Shown: positions 29,450 through 39,180 of the stretch, one piece after another
Numbering within the stretch: the stretch's first letter is position 1
How the letters are laid out: each line of letters opens with the position of its first letter
DNA from: Nitratireductor aquimarinus
GTDB lineage: Bacteria > Pseudomonadota > Alphaproteobacteria > Rhizobiales > Rhizobiaceae
Reading direction: 5' to 3'
Length of the DNA: 64,000 nucleotides
Assembly: GCF_017255295.1 (NCBI RefSeq)
Contig: NZ_JAFKDE010000005.1
Span: 62,001 to 126,000, forward strand
Notes under the pieces: model-generated
Database searches by the model: none
What the model was told of the DNA's origin: nothing
What the model saw: the letters and a program-made list of their open reading frames with translations, nothing else
Program-made: the position numbers and the translations under genes

Positions 29450-31618
29450 TCACAGGAAACTCTGCGGATCGATGTCCACCTGCACACGCACGGAGCCGCG
29501 CGGCTTCGGGCCGGCCTTCAAAAGGTCGCGCAGAAAACCCTGAATGTCCGAGCGGCGCGCGCCATGCACAAGAAGCCGGAACCGATGCCGCCCCGCCACC
29601 ACGGCAAGCGGCGCTTCGGCCGGTCCCAGCACATCGATTTCCGGGGCCTGTGGCGCTGCGCGGCGCAGGCCGCGCGCGTGGCCTTCGGCCTCCATGCGCG
29701 TTGCCGCACTCACGATGATGGCGGCCAGACGCCCGAAAGGCGGCAGGCCCGCGCGCTCGCGCTCGGCGGTCTCGCGGTCGTAAAACGCCTCCGCATCCCC
29801 CGTCACGATGGCCCGCATCACCGGGTGTTCCGGCTGATAGGTCTGGAGAAGGCCAAGGCTCTTTCGCCCCGTGCGCCCGGCGCGGCCGGTCACCTGCGCC
29901 AGAAGCTGGAATGTGCGCTCGGCCGCACGCGGATCGCCATTGGCAAGCCCCAGATCCGCATCCACCACGCCCACCAGCGTCATGCCGGGGAAGTTGTGTC
30001 CCTTGGCCACGAGCTGCGTGCCGATGATGATGTCCGCCTCGCCCTTCTCGATGGCCTCCAGTTCCAGCCGCAGCCGCTTCACGCCGCCCATCATGTCTGA
30101 CGACAGCATGATGGTGCGCGCGTCCGGGAAAAGCCGGTCAACCTCTTCGGTGATGCGCTCCACGCCCGGCCCGCAGGCAACCAGATGATCGAGCGTTCCG
30201 CATTCCGGACAGGCTTCCGGGCGCGGTTCGTTATAGCCGCAGTGATGGCAGACGAGCTGCCCGCGAAAACGGTGCTCCACCAGCCAGCTCGAACAGTCGG
30301 GGCACTGGAAGCGATGGCCGCACACCCGGCAAAGCGTCAGCGGCGCATAACCGCGCCGGTTCAAAAACAGCAGGGACTGCTCGCCGCGCGCCAGCGTCTT
30401 CTTCATCTCCTCGATGAGAACCGGCGAGAGAAAGCCGCCACGCTCGGGCGCGGCCTTGCGCATGTCCACCGTGGCGAGGTCCGGCAGGGCCGCATCTGCA
30501 AAGCGCGACGACAGGACGATGCGCTCATAACGCCCCTGATTGGCGTTGACCCGGCTTTCCAGCGATGGCGTTGCCGAGGCCAGCACCACGGGAAACCCGC
30601 CGATATGGCCGCGCACCACGCCCATGTCGCGCGCATTGTAGAAGACCCGGTCTTCCTGCTTGTAGGCCGGGTCGTGCTCTTCATCGATCACGATCAGGCC
30701 GAGCTCGCGAAACGGCAGGAAAAGCGCCGAACGCGCCCCCGCCACCACCCGCAGCTGCCCTTCGGCCACCTGCCGCCAGACACGCTCGCGTTTCTTTGGC
30801 GCAAGGTCGGAGTGCCATTCGGCAGGCTTTGCGCCGAATCGGTTGTGGAAGCGCTCCAGAAAGGCCTGCGTAAGCGCGATCTCGGGAATGAGGATCAGCA
30901 CCTGCTTGCCGCGCTCCAGCGCCGCCGCCACCGCCTCGAAATAGACTTCCGTCTTACCCGAGCCCGTCACACCGTCGATCAGCGTCACGCTGAAAGCGTC
31001 GGTCCCGGCCTTTTCCCGCAGGCGCGCGGCGGCTTCCGCCTGGCCATCGGTCAGGGTCGCGCGCCCGAAGGTCGGGTCGGGTGCAGCCACCAGCGGGCGC
31101 GGCGGGATCGAAACCGTCTCGAACACGCCCTGCGAACGCAAGCCTTCAATCACGCTGGAGGAAACGCCTGCCGCATGGGCAAGCCCGGCCCGCGTCCAGG
31201 CCTGGCCGTCGCCGGCCATTTCCATCACGCGTTCGCGCGCCGCCGTCAGCCGGTCAGGCCCCATCCCGTCGACGAGCCGCAGCCCCTCGGTCGGCGGCTC
31301 GGGGTCAAACGCCGCCGGCGCGCGCAACAGCATGCGCGCCACCATGCCGGGCGGCGAAAGCGTGTAGCTTGCCACCCAGTCGACGAAACGGCGCATCTCT
31401 TCGGAGATCGGCGGGCAGTCGAAAACCGCGCTGATGGCCCTCAGCCTCTTGGCGGCCACCGCCTCGCCCGGCCCATCCCACACGATGCCGGCCACCTCGC
31501 GCGGCCCCAGCGGCACGCGCACGATGGAGCCCGGCTCCACGCGCATGTCTTCCGGCACCGCATAGGAGTAAGGCCGCTCGGCGGGCATCGGCACCATGAC
31601 CGGCACGACGGTGCTCAT
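29450..31618 (-). CDS. priA: Primosomal replication protein PriA (replication restart helicase)
   Basis: A 722-residue PriA helicase that reloads replisomes at stalled forks. The N-terminal DNA-binding domain is followed by the helicase core with Walker [16 protein letters not shown], the DEEH box [14 protein letters not shown], and the zinc-binding insertion [16 protein letters not shown] / [18 protein letters not shown]. Motif [17 protein letters not shown] is intact. The start [10 protein letters not shown] is chosen over an ATG 18 bp upstream. It is divergent from the transaldolase gene. Confidence 0.97.
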   Translation of the reverse strand: MSTVVPVMVPMPAERPYSYAVPEDMRVEPGSIVRVPLGPREVAGIVWDGPGEAVAAKRLRAISAVFDCPPISEEMRRFVDWVASYTLSPPGMVARMLLRAPAAFDPEPPTEGLRLVDGMGPDRLTAARERVMEMAGDGQAWTRAGLAHAAGVSSSVIEGLRSQGVFETVSIPPRPLVAAPDPTFGRATLTDGQAEAAARLREKAGTDAFSVTLIDGVTGSGKTEVYFEAVAAALERGKQVLILIPEIALTQAFLERFHNRFGAKPAEWHSDLAPKKRERVWRQVAEGQLRVVAGARSALFLPFRELGLIVIDEEHDPAYKQEDRVFYNARDMGVVRGHIGGFPVVLASATPSLESRVNANQGRYERIVLSSRFADAALPDLATVDMRKAAPERGGFLSPVLIEEMKKTLARGEQSLLFLNRRGYAPLTLCRVCGHRFQCPDCSSWLVEHRFRGQLVCHHCGYNEPRPEACPECGTLDHLVACGPGVERITEEVDRLFPDARTIMLSSDMMGGVKRLRLELEAIEKGEADIIIGTQLVAKGHNFPGMTLVGVVDADLGLANGDPRAAERTFQLLAQVTGRAGRTGRKSLGLLQTYQPEHPVMRAIVTGDAEAFYDRETAERERAGLPPFGRLAAIIVSAATRMEAEGHARGLRRAAPQAPEIDVLGPAEAPLAVVAGRHRFRLLVHGARRSDIQGFLRDLLKAGPKPRGSVRVQVDIDPQSFL

Positions 31619-31743
31619 TGGCGAATCTTTTGTCATCGGGCGTGACCTTGCCCTGTTCTTGCATTAGAGCAAAGACCGAACATGTGGAGGATGTCGTCGC
31701 ATCCTCTCAATCCCGGCCTTCCGACTGCCTTAAGGAGTTTGCC

Positions 31744-32397
31744 ATGAAGTTCTTCGTCGACACCGCCGACGTAAACGAAATCCGTGAGTTGAGCGAAACG
31801 GGTCTGCTCGACGGCGTCACCACCAACCCGTCGCTGATCATGAAGTCGGGCCGCGACATCATGGAAGTGACCAAGGAAATCTGCGGCATCGTCGATGGTC
31901 CGGTTTCCGCCGAAGTCACCGCGACGGATTTCGAAGGCATGATGAAAGAGGCCGAAATCCTCTCCAAGATCGCAGACAATATCTGCATCAAGGTGCCGCT
32001 CACCATGGACGGCCTCAAGGCCTGTAAGGCGATCACCTCTTCGGGCCGCCTCGTCAATGTCACGCTCTGCTTCTCGGCAAACCAGGCGCTGCTCGCCGCC
32101 AAGGCCGGCGCAACCTTCATCTCGCCCTTCATCGGTCGTCTCGACGACATGGGCATCGATGGCATGGACCTGATCGCCGAGATCCGCACGATCTACGATA
32201 ATTACGGCTTCAACACCGAGATCCTCGCTGCATCGATCCGCACCGTGAACCACGTGAAGCAGGCCGCCCTGATCGGCTCCGACGTGGCAACCGTGCCGCC
32301 GTCCGTTCTCAAGGCGCTGGTCAAGCACCCGCTCACCGACAAGGGCCTCGAAGCCTTCCTCGCCGACTGGGCGAAGACCGGCCAGAAGATCGGCTGA
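31744..32397 (+). CDS. fsa: Transaldolase / fructose-6-phosphate aldolase family (TalB-short type)
   Basis: A 217-residue short transaldolase-family protein. [32 protein letters not shown] in outline is the family opening, and the Schiff-base lysine is in NICIKVPLT. Members of this short subfamily act as transaldolase or fructose-6-phosphate aldolase; the sequence alone does not decide between them. The ATG at 31744 with an AAGGAG ribosome site (ttaaggagtttgcc) is clear. Repeat-rich DNA follows the stop. Confidence 0.95.
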   Translation: MKFFVDTADVNEIRELSETGLLDGVTTNPSLIMKSGRDIMEVTKEICGIVDGPVSAEVTATDFEGMMKEAEILSKIADNICIKVPLTMDGLKACKAITSSGRLVNVTLCFSANQALLAAKAGATFISPFIGRLDDMGIDGMDLIAEIRTIYDNYGFNTEILAASIRTVNHVKQAALIGSDVATVPPSVLKALVKHPLTDKGLEAFLADWAKTGQKIG

Positions 32398-32445
32398 GGC
32401 TTCTCACGCTCAAAACATCGGTGCAGGAAAATCACCGGCATCGAA

Positions 32446-32488
32446 GCCCCTTCTCCCCGCAAGCGGGGAGAAGGTGAGGATGAGGGGC
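32446..32488 (+). repeat. Palindromic intergenic repeat, copy 1
   Basis: GCCCCTTCTCCCCGC-AAGCGGGGAGAAGG folds into a hairpin, with the tail TGAGGATGAGGGGC. Four more copies of this family are in the window (32803, 33010, and the two ends of the element at 41794-42012). Such elements are common between genes of Hyphomicrobiales. Confidence 0.85.
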
Positions 32489-32540
32489 GAGCGCCAGCGC
32501 CAGCAGCAGGCGCGCCCTTCCTCTCCGAAAACTGATTTCT
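32463..32540 (+). repeat. 78-bp direct repeat, copy A
   Basis: This block starts inside the palindromic repeat and runs to 'cgaaaactgatttct'. It recurs with only a few substitutions at 32822-32899. Between the two copies lies the partial acyltransferase pseudogene. Confidence 0.85.
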
Positions 32541-32583
32541 ACCATCGCACGCCCCTCGGCATGCGTCTCGCCAACCGTGGCCG

Positions 32584-32765
32584 CTAACCTTCAAAGGTCG
32601 CGTGCGGGTCTTCGCGAAGCCGGTGCACGGTGTGCTCCTGAAGGCGCACGACCATATCCGCCGGCTCCCCCTCACCCAGCGCATCCGGCCCTTCTTGTTC
32701 AGAAGCTCATGGAACAGCGTCATGTCGCGCAGTTCGGTGGAATAGCGCGGCAGTAGATGGAACCT
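32584..32765 (-). pseudogene. Partial, frameshifted copy of the 3' end of the adjacent acyltransferase gene
   Basis: The sequence from the stop codon (CTA on plus, 32584) upward matches 33116-33328, the end of the intact acyltransferase gene, at high identity, including the encoded SRYSTELRDMTLFHELLNKKG stretch in outline. It lacks 37 bp between short CCGG repeats (present at 33221-33257 in the intact gene), which shifts the frame, and homology stops near 32765. Downstream flank homology also extends to about 32548 ('cgcccctcggcatgcgtctcgcc' in outline). It is a non-functional remnant of a local duplication. Confidence 0.9.
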
Positions 32766-32776
32766 AAAGTACCCCC

Positions 32777-32795
32777 CGGTGCAAGTCTTGCACCG
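32777..32795. repeat. 9-bp inverted repeat
   Basis: CGGTGCAAG-T-CTTGCACCG is a perfect inverted repeat with a 1-nt centre, located between the pseudogene and the second palindromic repeat. Confidence 0.6.
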
Positions 32796-32802
32796 ACACA
32801 GG

Positions 32803-32848
32803 CGCCCCCTTCTCCCCGCCCGCGGGGAGAAGGTGAGGATGAGGGGCC
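32803..32848 (+). repeat. Palindromic intergenic repeat, copy 2
   Basis: Same hairpin as copy 1 (CCCCCTTCTCCCCGCC-CGCGGGGAGAAGG plus TGAGGATGAGGGGC), same orientation, 357 bp further on. Confidence 0.85.
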
Positions 32849-32899
32849 GGTGCCAGCGCCAGCAGCAGGCGCGCCCTTCCTCTCCGAAAACTGTTTTCT
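32822..32899 (+). repeat. 78-bp direct repeat, copy B
   Basis: Second copy of the block at 32463-32540, offset by 359 bp, differing at a few positions (for example GGCCGGT for GGCGAGC and TGTTTTC for TGATTTC). Confidence 0.85.
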
Positions 32900-33009
32900 G
32901 GAGCATTTTGCAGTCAGGTGATCTCACCTGACGTCCGCACAAATGCGGAAAAAACGATAAATTGAGCAGAGCGACGTTTCCGTGAAACGGTGAACCGCTC
33001 GAACGTCGC
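32900..33009. repeat. Structured non-coding spacer with three small hairpins
   Basis: TCAGGTGA-TC-TCACCTGA (32914-32931), CGCACAAATGCG and CGTTTCCGTGAAACG are inverted repeats in about 110 bp with no ORF. The 'gagcattttgcagtcaggtg' wording looks like a recurrent rhizobial intergenic element, from general familiarity only. Confidence 0.45.
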
Positions 33010-33063
33010 ACGCCCCTCATCCCCCTGCCGGGACCTTCTCCCCGTTCACGGGGAGAAGGGGGC
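33010..33063 (-). repeat. Palindromic intergenic repeat, copy 3 (inverted)
   Basis: GCACGCCCCTCATCCCCCTG, then CCTTCTCCCCGTTCACGGGGAGAAGGGGG. It is inverted relative to copies 1 and 2 and ends about 50 bp from the acyltransferase stop. Confidence 0.85.
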
Positions 33064-33115
33064 TGTCACGATGTTCAGCACGCCCCTCGGCATGCGTCTC
33101 GCCAACCTTCGGCCA

Positions 33116-34027
33116 CTAACCTTCAAAGGTCGCGTGCGGATCTTCGCGCAGCCGGTGCACCGTGTGCTCCTGAAGGCGCGCGGCCATATCCGCCGGCTCC
33201 CCCTCACCCAGCGCATCCGGCATGATCGGCTTGCCGATCACCATGTTGATCGCCCGGCCCTTCTTGTTCAGAAGCTCATGGAACAGCGTCATGTCGCGCA
33301 GTTCGGTGGAATAGCGCGACAGAAGATAGAACAGGCCCGAATTGCGCGCCGTCATGTTCATCGGCACAACCGGCACCTGATAGCGGCGCGCCAGCGCAAC
33401 GACTGAAGGCTGCCACGGGCGCTCGGTGAGCTTGTCCCTGTTCCAGTAGGCAATGCGCCCGGACGGGAACAGAACGATGGCCTTGCCGCCGGTGAAGGCC
33501 TTGGCCGTCATCTCCAGCGTGTCACGGCTCTTGGCGTGGGATTTTTCGCCCGCGCGCCATTCCACCGGAATGATGAGATCGCGGAACCGCGTGTTGACCC
33601 GCAGCGCATCGCGGTTGGCGAAGATCGCGAGATCCGGCCGCACGCCCTTCATCAGATCATAGACGGCGATGCCGTCGGCGATGCCGGTCGGGTGATTCGG
33701 CGCGAGAATGAAACCGCCCTTTGCGGGGATGTTCTCCATCCCGCTCGCCGAAATCTCCAGCGACAGGAGCCTGCTGATGTAATCGAAGGATTCCCAGCCG
33801 GAGAGTTCCGCCACTTCGTCAGCCATCACCACCGCCTGGCGGTAGTGCAGGAAGCGGTAGAGGAATGGCTGCGCCAGCGGCCACAGCATGTTCTGCGAAA
33901 GATGGGTGGTGCGCTCGGCGATCAGCTGATCGACCACATGCGGGTCTTCGGGCGCGTGAACATCACGGCCCAGAACGCGGTTCCCCAGAACCGCGGCCAC
34001 AGACGTCAGCGTCGTGTGCAGAGCCAT
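33116..34027 (-). CDS. PlsC-like phospholipid/glycerol acyltransferase
   Basis: About 303 residues with a PlsC-type acyltransferase domain. ILAPNHPTGIADG is a variant of the NHx4D catalytic motif, and FPSGRIAYW is the later substrate-binding block. It probably transfers an acyl chain to a glycerol phosphate or related acceptor at the inner membrane. The start MALHTTLTS is preferred; the frame stays open 33 codons upstream but those residues are Arg/Ser-rich and unlike the family. The 3' end of this gene has been partly duplicated downstream (pseudogene at 32584-32765). Confidence 0.87.
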   Translation of the reverse strand: MALHTTLTSVAAVLGNRVLGRDVHAPEDPHVVDQLIAERTTHLSQNMLWPLAQPFLYRFLHYRQAVVMADEVAELSGWESFDYISRLLSLEISASGMENIPAKGGFILAPNHPTGIADGIAVYDLMKGVRPDLAIFANRDALRVNTRFRDLIIPVEWRAGEKSHAKSRDTLEMTAKAFTGGKAIVLFPSGRIAYWNRDKLTERPWQPSVVALARRYQVPVVPMNMTARNSGLFYLLSRYSTELRDMTLFHELLNKKGRAINMVIGKPIMPDALGEGEPADMAARLQEHTVHRLREDPHATFEG

Positions 34028-34241
34028 GGACGAAGCGCTCCCTGAAGCATCTCGGTTCCTGTCATGACCGTCATCCCGCTCCTTCGTCTTACCCGAAGAG
34101 GATCTCTCACGGAAACTGGGCAACATTCAGAGATCACGCCTCGCAGGCTGTTTCACCGAATACTGTGACGACGCAATGACACGAACGCAAGAATGGGCTC
34201 CGTGGTTGCAACGATACCGCGAACATGCCGCCGGGTCGCGT

Positions 34242-34787
34242 TTACGATCCGGCCCCGGCGCGCGCCAGGTCCTGTCCGAGCGCCAGACGCAGCTGCTCGG
34301 CCAGCTCGCGGGCCGCACGGTCCTCGGCATTGCGCGCAGCGCGCAGTGCCGCAAACTCCTGACGCGGCACGTCATAGGCGGAAGAAATCTCACGCTTTCC
34401 GGTCGCGACAACCTTTCCGGTCTCGCCATCGGTCAGCTTGTAGACGGCGGTCATGGTGAGAAGGCTGGCGGTGGGCTCGTTGTCGGTGCGCACCTGAACG
34501 CGGGCCGCTGCAGAGCTCGAACGCGTGATCTTGAGATCAAGCGCGTAGCGCGCACTGGCCGGCTGCCCGGCTCCGCCGTTAAGCAGGAAAATCAGATGGT
34601 TGCGGACCTGCTGCCCGTAGCGCGTGTCCACCGGCGCGATGGCGATGGACGACATCGCCGGCGATGAGGCAACGCCGCTCGACGTTACGTCCGGCGTCGC
34701 CATAAGGGGGCGCACCGTGCAGCCAGACGCCACGGCTAAAGACAAAGCCAGGCCGGCCAGAAGCGAAACACGAAACGTCGGGTTCAA
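34242..34787 (-). CDS. lptE: LPS-assembly lipoprotein LptE
   Basis: About 181 residues. The product reads MNPTFRVSLLAGLALSLAVA then SGCTVRPLM, a lipoprotein signal with lipobox A-S-G-C. LptE plugs the LptD barrel in the outer membrane for LPS export. I place the start at a TTG (34787) because AGGGGGA lies 5 nt upstream and the resulting signal peptide is classical; ATG starts at 34814 or 34871 would add residues before the signal and overlap leuS. It follows leuS as in rhizobia. The usual downstream holA is absent; the next gene is the acyltransferase. Confidence 0.85.
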   Translation of the reverse strand: MNPTFRVSLLAGLALSLAVASGCTVRPLMATPDVTSSGVASSPAMSSIAIAPVDTRYGQQVRNHLIFLLNGGAGQPASARYALDLKITRSSSAAARVQVRTDNEPTASLLTMTAVYKLTDGETGKVVATGKREISSAYDVPRQEFAALRAARNAEDRAARELAEQLRLALGQDLARAGAGS

Positions 34788-34833
34788 GGTTTCCCCCTGT
34801 TTTCCAAACAGCATAAATCCAGGCCCCGCAGCA

Positions 34834-37464
34834 TCAGGCAACGATGTTGACGATGCGCTGCGGAACGACAATCACCTTGCGCGGCTGCGAACCGTTCAGC
34901 GCCTTCTTGACGAAATCGAGTTTGAGCGCCGCATCTTCGACCGCAGATTGATCTGCGTCGCGCGCAATTGTCAAATCACCGCGCTTCTTGCCGTTGATCT
35001 GCACGGGCAGAACGATTTCATTGTCCACGACCAGCGCCGGATCGAATTCCGGCCAGGCGCTCGCGGCAACCATGCCTTCGCCGCCAATCTGCGCCCAGCA
35101 CTCTTCGGCCAGGTGCGGCATGAAGGGGGCAACCAGATGGATCAGGATGTCGACAGCCTCGCGCGCTGCGGCCTTCGCGGCCTCGTCGGCGCCGGCGTCA
35201 AGTGCGGAAAGCGGCTCCTGCAGATCGTTGACGAGCTGGTGGACACGCGCGATGGCGCGGTTGAAGGCCAGCTTCTCGATGTCCTCGCCCACGGCCTTGA
35301 GCGCCTTGTGCGCCGCCTTGGACGCAGCAAGAACCGGTCCGTCGGTTGCCGCCTTCGGCGTCACGCCGCGCACATGTTCCGCCGTTTCGCAGACCAGACG
35401 CCAGACGCGCTGCACGAAGCGGTGTGCGCCCGTCGCGCCGTCGTCGGTCCATTCCACGTCGCGCTCGGGCGGCGAATCCGACAGCATGAACCAGCGCGCC
35501 GTGTCCGCGCCGAAGGACTCGATGATGTCCTCGGGGCTCACCGTGTTCTTCTTGGACTTCGACATCTTTTCCAGCGCGCCGATCGTCGCCGGCTCGCCGG
35601 TCGAGATCTCGACAGCCGAACGCGCATCGCCCGAACCGGAGAATTCGATCTCGTTGGGAGCCAGCCAGCGGCCATCGGCGGCACGGTAGGTCTCGTGCAC
35701 CACCATGCCCTGCGTGAACAGCCCCTTGAAGGGCTCCGCCAGGCTCAGATGACCGGTGTCGCGCATGGCGCGGGTGAAGAAGCGCGAATAGAGCAGATGC
35801 AGGATCGCATGCTCGATGCCGCCGATATACTGATCGACCGGCAGCCATTCATTGGCCGCTTCCGGGTTGGTCGGGTCATTCTCCCACGGCGCGGTGAAGC
35901 GCGCGAAGTACCAGGACGAATCGACGAACGTGTCCATCGTGTCCGTCTCGCGCCGCGCGTCCGAGCCGCATTTCGGGCATTTGACATGCTTCCAGGTCGG
36001 GTGACGGTCAAGCGGGTTGCCGGGACGGTCGAACTCGATGTCGTCGGGCAGCTTGACCGGCATGTCGGCCTTCGGCACCGGCACCACACCGCAATCGTCG
36101 CAGTGGATCATCGGGATCGGGCAGCCCCAGTAACGCTGGCGCGAAACGCCCCAGTCGCGCAGGCGGAAGTTCACCTTGCGCTCGCCCACCGGGCGGCCAT
36201 TGATCGTCTCGGAGGAGAGGCGGTTGGCCACTTCCTCAAACGCCGCCTTCGGCTTCATGCCGTCGAGGAAGCGCGAGTTGATCATCACGCCATCATCGGT
36301 GAAGGCTTCCTCGGTGATCTGGAAAGTCGCGGCATCCGCGCCCTCCGGCATCACCACCGGCGTCACCGGCAGGCCGTATTTGTTGGCGAAGTCCAAATCG
36401 CGCTGGTCGCCCGACGGACAGCCGAAGATCGCGCCCGTGCCGTAGTCCATCAGCACGAAATTGGCGACATAAACCGGCAGCGTCCATTCCGGATCGAAGG
36501 GATGACGCACGCGCACGCCCGTGTCGAAGCCCTTCTTCTCGGCCGTTTCCAGCGCCGCTGCCGAAGTGCCCATGCGGCGGCACTCTTCGCAGAATGCGGC
36601 GAGCTCGGCATTGTCGGCGGAAAGCGTCTTTGCAAGCGGGTGATCGGCAGCAATCGCCATGAAGGATGCGCCAAACAGCGTGTCGGGCCGGGTCGTGTAG
36701 ACCTCCAGCTCGTTCGTGCCCTCGTTCATGCCCCCGGGCGCGCTCTCTTCCGTCAGCGCCCAGCGGACCAGCATGCCCTCGGAACGGCCGATCCAGTTGC
36801 GCTGCATCAGGCGCACCTTCTCCGGCCACTGGTCCAGATCGTCGATGGCGTCGACCAGATCCTGCGCGTAATCGGTGATCTTGAAGAACCACTGCGCCAG
36901 CTCGCGCTGCTCGACTTCCGCGCCCGAACGCCAGCCGCGACCGTCGATCACCTGCTCATTGGCGAGCACGGTCTGATCCACCGGGTCCCAGTTGACCTTG
37001 GAGGTCTTGCGCATCACCAGGCCCTTTTCGAAGAAGTCGACGAACAGCATCTGCTGGCGGTGGTAGTAGTCCACGTCGCAGGTGGCGAACTCACGGCTCC
37101 AGTCCAGCGACAGGCCGAAGGTCTTGAGCTGATCGCGCATCACCGCAATGTTCTGATAGGTCCACTCCTTGGGGTGCACCTTGTTCTGCATCGCGGCGTT
37201 TTCCGCCGGCATGCCGAAGGCGTCCCAGCCCATCGGGTGCAGAACATTGTAGCCCTTGGCGCGCTTGTAGCGCGCAACCACGTCGCCCATCGTGTAGTTG
37301 CGGGTATGACCGATGTGAATGCGGCCCGAGGGATAGGGAAACATCTCGAGCACGTAGTATTTCGGACGCCCGTCATCATTGCTGGCCTCGAACAGCTTGG
37401 CCTCGTCCCAGGCCTTCTGCCAGCGGGGTTCTGCTACGCGGGGGTTATAACGTTCGGTTGCCAT
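34834..37464 (-). CDS. leuS: Leucyl-tRNA synthetase
   Basis: An 876-residue class I synthetase. The HIGH motif is in [16 protein letters not shown], the KMSKS motif in [12 protein letters not shown], and the zinc-ribbon-like segments CDDCGVV and [10 protein letters not shown] are present. The editing domain (CP1) is complete. Length is normal. It is divergent from yggS with 110 bp between starts. Confidence 0.98.
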   Translation of the reverse strand: MATERYNPRVAEPRWQKAWDEAKLFEASNDDGRPKYYVLEMFPYPSGRIHIGHTRNYTMGDVVARYKRAKGYNVLHPMGWDAFGMPAENAAMQNKVHPKEWTYQNIAVMRDQLKTFGLSLDWSREFATCDVDYYHRQQMLFVDFFEKGLVMRKTSKVNWDPVDQTVLANEQVIDGRGWRSGAEVEQRELAQWFFKITDYAQDLVDAIDDLDQWPEKVRLMQRNWIGRSEGMLVRWALTEESAPGGMNEGTNELEVYTTRPDTLFGASFMAIAADHPLAKTLSADNAELAAFCEECRRMGTSAAALETAEKKGFDTGVRVRHPFDPEWTLPVYVANFVLMDYGTGAIFGCPSGDQRDLDFANKYGLPVTPVVMPEGADAATFQITEEAFTDDGVMINSRFLDGMKPKAAFEEVANRLSSETINGRPVGERKVNFRLRDWGVSRQRYWGCPIPMIHCDDCGVVPVPKADMPVKLPDDIEFDRPGNPLDRHPTWKHVKCPKCGSDARRETDTMDTFVDSSWYFARFTAPWENDPTNPEAANEWLPVDQYIGGIEHAILHLLYSRFFTRAMRDTGHLSLAEPFKGLFTQGMVVHETYRAADGRWLAPNEIEFSGSGDARSAVEISTGEPATIGALEKMSKSKKNTVSPEDIIESFGADTARWFMLSDSPPERDVEWTDDGATGAHRFVQRVWRLVCETAEHVRGVTPKAATDGPVLAASKAAHKALKAVGEDIEKLAFNRAIARVHQLVNDLQEPLSALDAGADEAAKAAAREAVDILIHLVAPFMPHLAEECWAQIGGEGMVAASAWPEFDPALVVDNEIVLPVQINGKKRGDLTIARDADQSAVEDAALKLDFVKKALNGSQPRKVIVVPQRIVNIVA

Positions 37465-37574
37465 GGCCGGATTTTCACAAGATAAGAGCGGAAATTATGT
37501 TGGCGGACCTTCACCATGGTTTCGGCGAACCGTCAACTCCAAGAGGCCTTTTTGAAAGAGGGATCAGCGACAGG

Positions 37575-38237
37575 ATGAGCCACGCCGTCGAAAATCTGCA
37601 GGACGTCAAAGCGAAGATCGCCGCCGCCGAAAAGGCCGCAGACCGCGCTCCGGGCGCGGTCACGCTGGTCGCCGTTTCCAAGACTTTCGAGGCCGATCAG
37701 GTGCGTCCGGTCATCGAAGCCGGCCAGCGCGTTTTCGGCGAAAACCGTGTTCAGGAAGCCCAGGGCAAATGGCCCGCGCTGAAGGAAGCCTTCCCCGACA
37801 TCGAGCTTCGCCTGATCGGCCCGCTCCAGTCCAACAAGGCCGCCGACGCCGTCGCCCTGTTCGATGTGATCGAGAGCGTCGATCGCGAAAAGATCGCCCG
37901 CGCGCTTGCCGCCGAGATCAAGAAGCAGGGCAAAGCCCCGCGTCTTTATGTCCAGGTCAATACGGGGCTTGAAGAACAGAAGGCCGGCATAGATCCACGC
38001 CAGACCGTCACCTTCGTCAAACATTGCCGCGAGGAATACGGCCTCGCCATCGAAGGGCTCATGTGCATTCCGCCCTTTGACGAGCACCCCGGCCCGCATT
38101 TCGCGCTGCTCAGGAAGCTCGCAGCCGAAGCCGGCGTCGAGAAATGCTCCATGGGCATGTCCGGCGATTACGAGAAGGCCGTTGCCTTCGGCGCGACCAG
38201 CGTGCGCGTGGGATCGGCGATCTTCGGCGCACGCTAA
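37575..38237 (+). CDS. yggS: YggS family pyridoxal-phosphate homeostasis protein
   Basis: A 220-residue fold-type III PLP-binding protein. The PLP lysine is in LVAVSKTF; FGENRVQEA, LIGPLQSNK and the C-terminal CSMGMSGDYEKAVAFGAT and VRVGSAIFGAR are family hallmarks. It balances free PLP and amino-acid pools rather than catalysing a known reaction. The ATG at 37575 has an AGGA site upstream. A short intergenic repeat begins right after its TAA stop. Confidence 0.95.
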   Translation: MSHAVENLQDVKAKIAAAEKAADRAPGAVTLVAVSKTFEADQVRPVIEAGQRVFGENRVQEAQGKWPALKEAFPDIELRLIGPLQSNKAADAVALFDVIESVDREKIARALAAEIKKQGKAPRLYVQVNTGLEEQKAGIDPRQTVTFVKHCREEYGLAIEGLMCIPPFDEHPGPHFALLRKLAAEAGVEKCSMGMSGDYEKAVAFGATSVRVGSAIFGAR

Positions 38238-38340
38238 AGCAATTCCAGGAAAAGTGGGAACCGGTTTTCCGTCCGGAATTGCGCAAGAACAGTGAACTGG
38301 AACGTTCTCGCAATTCCAGGAAAAGTGAGAACGCTCTAGA
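38238..38340 (+). repeat. 'gagcaattccaggaaaa' intergenic repeat (double unit)
   Basis: The unit AGCAATTCCAGGAAAAGTG...GGTTTTCCGTCCGGAATTGC is palindromic, and a second half-unit (CGCAATTCCAGGAAAAGTGA) ends in GCTCTAGA. It starts directly after the yggS stop. A near-identical double unit follows purH at 53019. Confidence 0.9.
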
Positions 38341-38357
38341 CCTGCGTCTTCCGCCCA

Positions 38358-38741
38358 TCACCCGCCGGAGGTCGCACGGCCCGTCGAGCGCGCCACGATT
38401 ATCAGGAACAGAAGCGCGGAAAGCAGAACGAGGGTCGCGCCTGCCTTGGCGAGGCCTTCGCCGGCATTCATGATCGCCATCGCAATGCCCGGCACCATGA
38501 TGATCACGCCCACTTCAGCGAGGATCACCTGCACCCCGGCCAGCCGGCTTTCGGCCGCCGTCGGCACGAGCGTGTAGAACGTTCCGTAAAGCGCGATGCT
38601 CGCCCAGCCCACCAGGTTGAGGTGCCCATGGGCCGGCGACAGGGTGTGATCCCCGGACGCCGCCATATAGATGCCGAAACTCATTCCGAGCACGGCGTAA
38701 AGAGCCGCCGTCACCCAGCAGATTCTTGCAAGTGTTTTCAT
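38358..38741 (-). CDS. Small membrane protein resembling a haem-copper oxidase subunit I fragment
   Basis: A 127-residue protein with four hydrophobic helices. The segment DHTLSPAHGHLNLVGWASIALYG in outline resembles the helix of NorB/CcoN-type oxidases that carries haem-ligand histidines (His38, His40). Only four helices are present, so it cannot be an oxidase by itself; such stand-alone proteins are often annotated as cytochrome-c-oxidase-like. Function is unknown. The start MKTLARICWV is chosen over an ATG 12 bp upstream. Confidence 0.7.
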   Translation of the reverse strand: MKTLARICWVTAALYAVLGMSFGIYMAASGDHTLSPAHGHLNLVGWASIALYGTFYTLVPTAAESRLAGVQVILAEVGVIIMVPGIAMAIMNAGEGLAKAGATLVLLSALLFLIIVARSTGRATSGG

Positions 38742-38907
38742 GTCTTTGCCCAATCTGCGCAGGCCGCGACACTGTTCGCGCCCTGCGCGTTTCCCCCCGC
38801 GTTGTTTTTGCGGATCACAAATTTACGCCCCACGGGAGGTGGGTGAAAAGATCATCAAAAAGGCGTAGTTCCTACGGGCCCGGCACCTCAGCCATGGGCC
38901 TTACGCC

Positions 38908-39180
38908 TCAGTGCAGAACCAGCTCTCCCGCCAGGCTGCGCCATTCGCTCGGCGAAATCAGCTTCCTGTGCGTGTAGGTCACCGAGTGAAGCGGCCCGTC
39001 GAGGGTCTCGTTCCAGAAGTCGATGAACCGGTAGAGCGCGGGAAAGTCCGGCGCGGTGTCGTAGTGTTGCCAGATGAAACTCTGCAATATCGTCGGGTGG
39101 TCCGGCAGGTGGTAGAGAAACTCCGCCGTCGTCAGCCCATAGCCCCGGAGCATCAGCTCCATTTCGCCCGTTTGCTGCAT
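38908..39180 (-). CDS. usg: Usg family protein
   Basis: A 90-residue protein of the alphaproteobacterial Usg family: LRGYGLTTAEFLYHLPDHP, LQSFIWQHYDTAPDFP and FWNETLDGPLHSVTYTHRKL are characteristic. Usg was named from an ORF near trpF in Caulobacter; its function is unknown. The start at 39180 has a good GGAAAGG site 6 nt upstream. The 296 bp between this gene and acs hold an AT-rich stretch and a 7-bp inverted repeat (GTTAGCA 39292-39298 / TGCTAAC 39314-39320), otherwise nothing recognised. Confidence 0.88.
   Translation of the reverse strand: MQQTGEMELMLRGYGLTTAEFLYHLPDHPTILQSFIWQHYDTAPDFPALYRFIDFWNETLDGPLHSVTYTHRKLISPSEWRSLAGELVLH

Noticed and set aside
32202-33020. 272-codon frame across the repeat-rich region, containing acyltransferase-like residues
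   Set aside because: It begins in non-coding repeats and shifts frame inside the decayed copy; annotated as a pseudogene instead.
32446-33063. Repeated hairpins considered as a CRISPR array
   Set aside because: Spacing is irregular, orientation varies, the repeat is itself part of a larger palindromic family, and there are no cas genes.
32398-33115. Possible prophage or insertion-sequence remnant
   Set aside because: No transposase, integrase or att-like repeat was found; the content is explained by local duplication and small interspersed repeats.
34624-37485. 953-codon open frame antisense to leuS
   Set aside because: leuS is unmistakable on the other strand; the antisense product is Arg/His-rich with no domain.
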